DNA of 64,000 bases from an uncultured Candidatus Saccharibacteria bacterium (lineage in GTDB: Bacteria; Patescibacteria; Saccharimonadia; Saccharimonadales; UBA4665): positions 13,136-77,135 of the forward strand of contig CAMLRZ010000002.1 of NCBI GenBank assembly GCA_946482575.1. Direction: 5' to 3'. The notes beneath the pieces are model-generated. The model saw nothing but the letters and a program-made list of their open reading frames with translations. It was not told the DNA's origin and did not search any database. This document shows, piece by piece, positions 60,709 to 64,000 of the stretch. The position numbers and the translations under genes were made by a program. Numbering within the stretch: position 1 is the stretch's first letter; each line of letters opens with the position of its first letter.

Positions 60709-61998
60709 ATGGGGAAATATGCTAATGTTAAAGTATCTAGAAAAAAGATAAAAATGTTTCGTTCAAACAAAAATAATACCGATCAAAAAGATGCAACCAG
60801 CAGTTTATCGACACTGCAGTATTTGCGCGTAGAGCCCCAGGGCTCTCGCTTTACACGCTATCGAGCAGCCGCCGTCAAGAAGCCCTTGGTTTCAACCTTT
60901 ATGGTGCTCGTGGGAGTGCTGTTCGTAGCGGCCAGCGCTATTGTGCCTCACATGGTTCGCGCCGATAGCTACGACGAACAGATCAACGCCTTGCAGGCTG
61001 AAAACCAGCAGCACCAGAACGCTGTGAGCGACCTGGCTAGCCAGGCAACCAGCTACCAAGATGCTATCAATCAGCTGCAGGCGCAAATTTCGACTATCCA
61101 AAGTGTTATTTCTGCCAATGAGGCCAAGCAGGCCGAATTACAAGGTCAAATTAATGCCAATCAGATCGAACTCGAAAAACAGCGTAACGTCTTAGGTGAG
61201 AATATCAAAATGACCTACGTTGATGGTCAGCCCTCAACTATCGAAATGCTGGCATCCAGCAAGAACCTCAGCGATTTTGTAGACAAAGAAGAGTACCGCA
61301 CTGCAGTACAGACCAAAATTCAGAACACCCTCAAAAAAATTGCTGAACTGCAGAACAAGTTGAACGCTCAAAAACAAGAAGTAGAGACATTATTGGCTTC
61401 GCAAAAAGCTCAGCAGGCACAGCTGGACAGCGCTCGCGCTAAACAAGCAAGCATGTTGGCATACAACCAGGCTCAGCAGGCTGCATACAACCAAAAAACG
61501 CAGGCTAACGCTTCTAAGATTGCTGATTTGCGTCGCCAGCAGGCAATTGAAAACGCTCGCCTTACCAGTGGCGATGGTAGCTACATTGTAGCGGGCAACA
61601 ACGGCAATGACACCTATCCAAACAAATGGCGCAATGCAGCTCAGGATAGCATGGTGGATAACTGGGGTATGTATAACCGTGAGTGCGTAAGCTACACCGC
61701 TTGGAAGGTTTACTCTAGCGGCCGCAATATGCCTTATTGGGGCGGTTACGGAAACGCCAACCAGTGGGATGATAACGCTCGCGCAGCAGGTATCCCTGTA
61801 GACACTAGCCCTCGCGCCGGCGATGTTGCTATCAAGAACAGCGGTACGTATGGCCACGCCATGTATGTAGAAAAGGTTTTCTCGGATGGCAGCATCTACA
61901 TTAGCCAGTACAACCAGGACTACCAGGGACACTACAGCGAAGCCTACATTAGCGCCGCAAGCGTTCGGGCTAACAACCTCCAGTTTATTCACTTCTAG
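60709..61998 (+). CDS. PcsB-like peptidoglycan hydrolase (coiled coil + CHAP)
   Basis: 429 aa (ATG 60754 is an alternative start). One N-terminal membrane or signal segment (about residues 64-83) precedes a long Gln/Ala/Leu coiled coil at about 88-275. A CHAP amidase domain runs from about 300, with catalytic Cys in NRECVSYTAW and His in YGHAMYVEKV. Same layout as PcsB/CwlO-type enzymes activated by FtsEX, directly downstream of ftsEX. Confidence 0.92.
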   Translation: MGKYANVKVSRKKIKMFRSNKNNTDQKDATSSLSTLQYLRVEPQGSRFTRYRAAAVKKPLVSTFMVLVGVLFVAASAIVPHMVRADSYDEQINALQAENQQHQNAVSDLASQATSYQDAINQLQAQISTIQSVISANEAKQAELQGQINANQIELEKQRNVLGENIKMTYVDGQPSTIEMLASSKNLSDFVDKEEYRTAVQTKIQNTLKKIAELQNKLNAQKQEVETLLASQKAQQAQLDSARAKQASMLAYNQAQQAAYNQKTQANASKIADLRRQQAIENARLTSGDGSYIVAGNNGNDTYPNKWRNAAQDSMVDNWGMYNRECVSYTAWKVYSSGRNMPYWGGYGNANQWDDNARAAGIPVDTSPRAGDVAIKNSGTYGHAMYVEKVFSDGSIYISQYNQDYQGHYSEAYISAASVRANNLQFIHF

Positions 61999-62029
61999 TA
62001 AACTCTCTTTGTGGAAATGACAATGGGTA

Positions 62030-62058
62030 TTCGCACCGCAAGCATGGTGCCGTATAAT
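62030..62058 (+). promoter_or_regulatory. Promoter of ctpA
   Basis: TTCGCA (62030-62035), 17-bp spacer, TATAAT (62053-62058). Confidence 0.5.
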
Positions 62059-62090
62059 CAGAGCATAACCACAAAAGAGAGGGGCATTTG

Positions 62091-63323
62091 GTGCAAAGGG
62101 ACAAATTTAATTTTGCGCAGAAAATAGGCGCAAAAATGACACGCAATGCCTGGATTGGCGTGAGTGCCGTTGGCATGCTGATCGTGTTTGTACTTGGTGT
62201 GAATGTGGGCAATGGATCCATTCCCATGACCTTGTCACGCGGATCATCGCAGAATGGCTCACTGCCAGCCACACTCGACTATAGTTCGGTCAATCAGGTG
62301 TATCAAGTGATCAAAGACAATTATGATGGCAAGCTTACTGAAGCGCAGCTGCTGGACGGCCTTAAAAGCGGGCTGGCGCAGGCCACCGGCGACCCATACA
62401 CCGAATACTTTAATGCCAAAGACGCCAAGGCCTTTAACGATGAGCTACAAGGTACATTTAGTGGTATTGGGGCAGAGCTTGGACAGGACAGCGACAAAAA
62501 TCTTGTGGTGATTGCGCCAATCTCGGGCTTTCCGGCCGATAAAGCCGGCTTACGAGCTCAAGATATTATTGCGAGCATCGATGGCAAAGCTACCAGCGGC
62601 ATGTCGGTGGACGAAGCCGTAAACCTGATTCGCGGCAAAAAAGGCACAAAAGTTGTGCTAAAAGTGGTGCGCAATAAGTCAGAAACCCTGACATTTACCA
62701 TTACTCGTGCCGATATCAAAGTACCGAGCGTGGAAAGCAAGATCCTAGATAATGGATTGGGCTACTTGCAAATTACCCAGTTTAGCAATGATACTGCCAG
62801 CTTGGCTGTCAAAGCCGCCCAGAATTTCAAAGACAATGACGTAAAGGGCGTAATCCTTGATTTGCGTGACGACCCAGGTGGACTTTTGGACGCAGCAGTC
62901 AAAGTTTCTAGTTTGTGGTTGCCGCAGAACAAGCTGATCTTGCAAGAAAAAACCGACGGCAAAGTGGTTAAAAGCTACACCGCTGACGGCAATAATATCT
63001 TAGCCGGAGTCCCAACCGTGGTATTGGTAAACAGCGGAAGTGCCAGCGCAGCAGAAATTACCGCCGGTGCCCTACGCGACAACAATGTAGCCACTATTTT
63101 GGGCGAAAAGAGCTACGGCAAGGGAAGCGTGCAACAGATTCTGAACCTGAGCGGCGGCGCCGAAATCAAGATAACGGCGGCCCGTTGGTACCGACCAAAT
63201 GGTCAGAATATTGATAAAAAAGGTATTACCCCAGATAAAGTAGTCAAAATGACCGACGAGGATTACGCTAAGGGCAGCGATCCACAAAAAGATGCGGCCA
63301 TTTCGCAGCTGCTTGGGCAATAA
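62091..63323 (+). CDS. ctpA: Carboxyl-terminal processing protease, S41 family
   Basis: 410 aa from GTG 62091 with GAGAGGGG six bases upstream (TTG 62088 possible). One N-terminal membrane helix at about residues 18-36. A PDZ domain (about 110-190) has GIGAELGQDSDKNLVVIAPI. The catalytic core has Ser in LVNSGSASAAEI and Lys in GEKSYGKGSVQ. It cuts C-termini of envelope proteins and often degrades or activates wall hydrolases, which fits its place after pcsB. Confidence 0.94.
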   Translation: MQRDKFNFAQKIGAKMTRNAWIGVSAVGMLIVFVLGVNVGNGSIPMTLSRGSSQNGSLPATLDYSSVNQVYQVIKDNYDGKLTEAQLLDGLKSGLAQATGDPYTEYFNAKDAKAFNDELQGTFSGIGAELGQDSDKNLVVIAPISGFPADKAGLRAQDIIASIDGKATSGMSVDEAVNLIRGKKGTKVVLKVVRNKSETLTFTITRADIKVPSVESKILDNGLGYLQITQFSNDTASLAVKAAQNFKDNDVKGVILDLRDDPGGLLDAAVKVSSLWLPQNKLILQEKTDGKVVKSYTADGNNILAGVPTVVLVNSGSASAAEITAGALRDNNVATILGEKSYGKGSVQQILNLSGGAEIKITAARWYRPNGQNIDKKGITPDKVVKMTDEDYAKGSDPQKDAAISQLLGQ

Positions 63324-63392
63324 TGTTCGGCTTTCGTGTTGCACACGTAAACGTACATACAGTATCATTAAAAGAGTAGAAAGAGGATGAGG

Positions 63393-64000
63393 GTGTCAAA
63401 GCCGACGAAATATGTGTTTGTTACTGGTGGTGTGCTTTCTGGATTAGGGAAGGGCATTACCGCCGCCTCAATCGGAAACATCCTCAAGGCCAAAGGGCTG
63501 AGCGTTAACATTCAAAAGTGTGACCCATACTTGAATGTTGATGCCGGCACCTTGAACCCCCGTGAGCATGGTGAATGTTTTGTTACCGTTGATGGCGCAG
63601 AAACCGATCTGGACCTCGGCCACTATGAGCGGTTTTTGGACGAAGAGCTAACGCAGGCGAGCTCACTGATGGCTGGGCGCGTGCTCAGTAAAGTTATTGC
63701 TGACGAACGTGCTGGCAAATACCAGGGCCACTCGGTGCAAATTGTGCCGCATGTTATGAACGCAATCATGCGCGAGATCGAAGAAGCCGGGAAGGGCTTT
63801 GACGTGCATATTGTGGAGATCGGTGGCACCGTTGGTGATTTGGAAAGTCTGAGCTTTGTAGAAGCAATTCGCGAATGCGGTACACAATTTGGCCGTGAAA
63901 ATTGCTTGTATGTGCACGTGGTATATTTGCCGTACCTGGGCGCCAGCAAAGAAATTAAAACCAAGCCAGCCCAAAATGCTGTTCGTGAACTCCGTGGCCT
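63393..64000 (+). CDS. pyrG: CTP synthase, N-terminal part (runs off window)
   Basis: First 202 codons; the gene continues past the window end. Start GTG 63393 with GAGG six bases before; ATG 63387 is an alternative. The synthetase domain opens [23 protein letters not shown] (P-loop-like GxLSGLGKG), followed by [40 protein letters not shown] (described in parts) and [19 protein letters not shown]. Converts UTP to CTP with glutamine. Standard SGLGKGI motif; Leu replaces the usual Val-Ser order slightly (GVLSGLGKG). Confidence 0.93.
   Translation, partial: MSKPTKYVFVTGGVLSGLGKGITAASIGNILKAKGLSVNIQKCDPYLNVDAGTLNPREHGECFVTVDGAETDLDLGHYERFLDEELTQASSLMAGRVLSKVIADERAGKYQGHSVQIVPHVMNAIMREIEEAGKGFDVHIVEIGGTVGDLESLSFVEAIRECGTQFGRENCLYVHVVYLPYLGASKEIKTKPAQNAVRELRG

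Overview
The window reads as a piece of a Candidatus Saccharibacteria (TM7, Patescibacteria/CPR) chromosome. This is inferred from gene content. Housekeeping genes are densely packed and many start almost at the transcription start. There is an AdoCbl-dependent (class II) ribonucleotide reductase next to nrdR, a class I lysyl-tRNA synthetase, an FtsEX-PcsB wall-hydrolase module, very large secreted repeat proteins, an LPXTG protein and a heliorhodopsin. No amino-acid or cofactor biosynthesis is visible. Both release factors are present and UGA acts as a stop, so the code is standard. I found no tRNA, rRNA, CRISPR array or insertion sequence.

Layout. 1-2.7 kb: ftsA-ftsZ. 2.8-6.4 kb: nrdR and nrdJ with a structured leader. 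6.4-7.1 kb: thioredoxin-like protein and rplU. 7.3-17.9 kb: two giant secreted repeat proteins with nearly identical N-terminal domains. 18-27 kb: parAB, lepB, LCP protein, htrA, and the rpmE2-prfA-prmC operon. 27-29.3 kb: a TerC-like DUF475 protein and a GC-rich TerF-like VWA gene. 29.4-35 kb: rpsB-tsf, a GC-rich secreted DUF3558-like gene, frr, uppS, rseP and a CPBP protease. 35-38.7 kb: proS, greA, lysS. 38.7-45.1 kb: MscS, DUF427, LPXTG protein, then heliorhodopsin-HAD-RlmD-like-RecB-like nuclease. 45.1-49.5 kb: a GC-rich membrane peptide and a four-gene operon of two alternating kinase-like families. 49.6-58.9 kb: serS, hpf, secA, M16 peptidase, prfB, UbiB-like protein, Pro/Ala-rich protein. 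59-64 kb: ftsE-ftsX-pcsB, ctpA and the start of pyrG.

The most interesting signals are as follows. (1) proS and serS are each preceded by a nearly leaderless mini-gene, of 19 and 17 codons, rich in the cognate amino acid. In both, cognate codon 15 sits at the 5' foot of a terminator-like hairpin, which suggests a minimal attenuator in which the stalled ribosome itself covers the hairpin. (2) There is a heliorhodopsin with an extra basic N-terminal tail. (3) A B-A-B-A operon encodes divergent kinase-like proteins whose HRD-type Asp is missing. (4) Three short GC-rich single-gene cassettes, each with its own GC-rich hairpin, look acquired, possibly from an actinobacterial host. (5) The class II RNR has a structured leader. 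(6) Leaderless promoters with GG just before the -10 box recur across the window.
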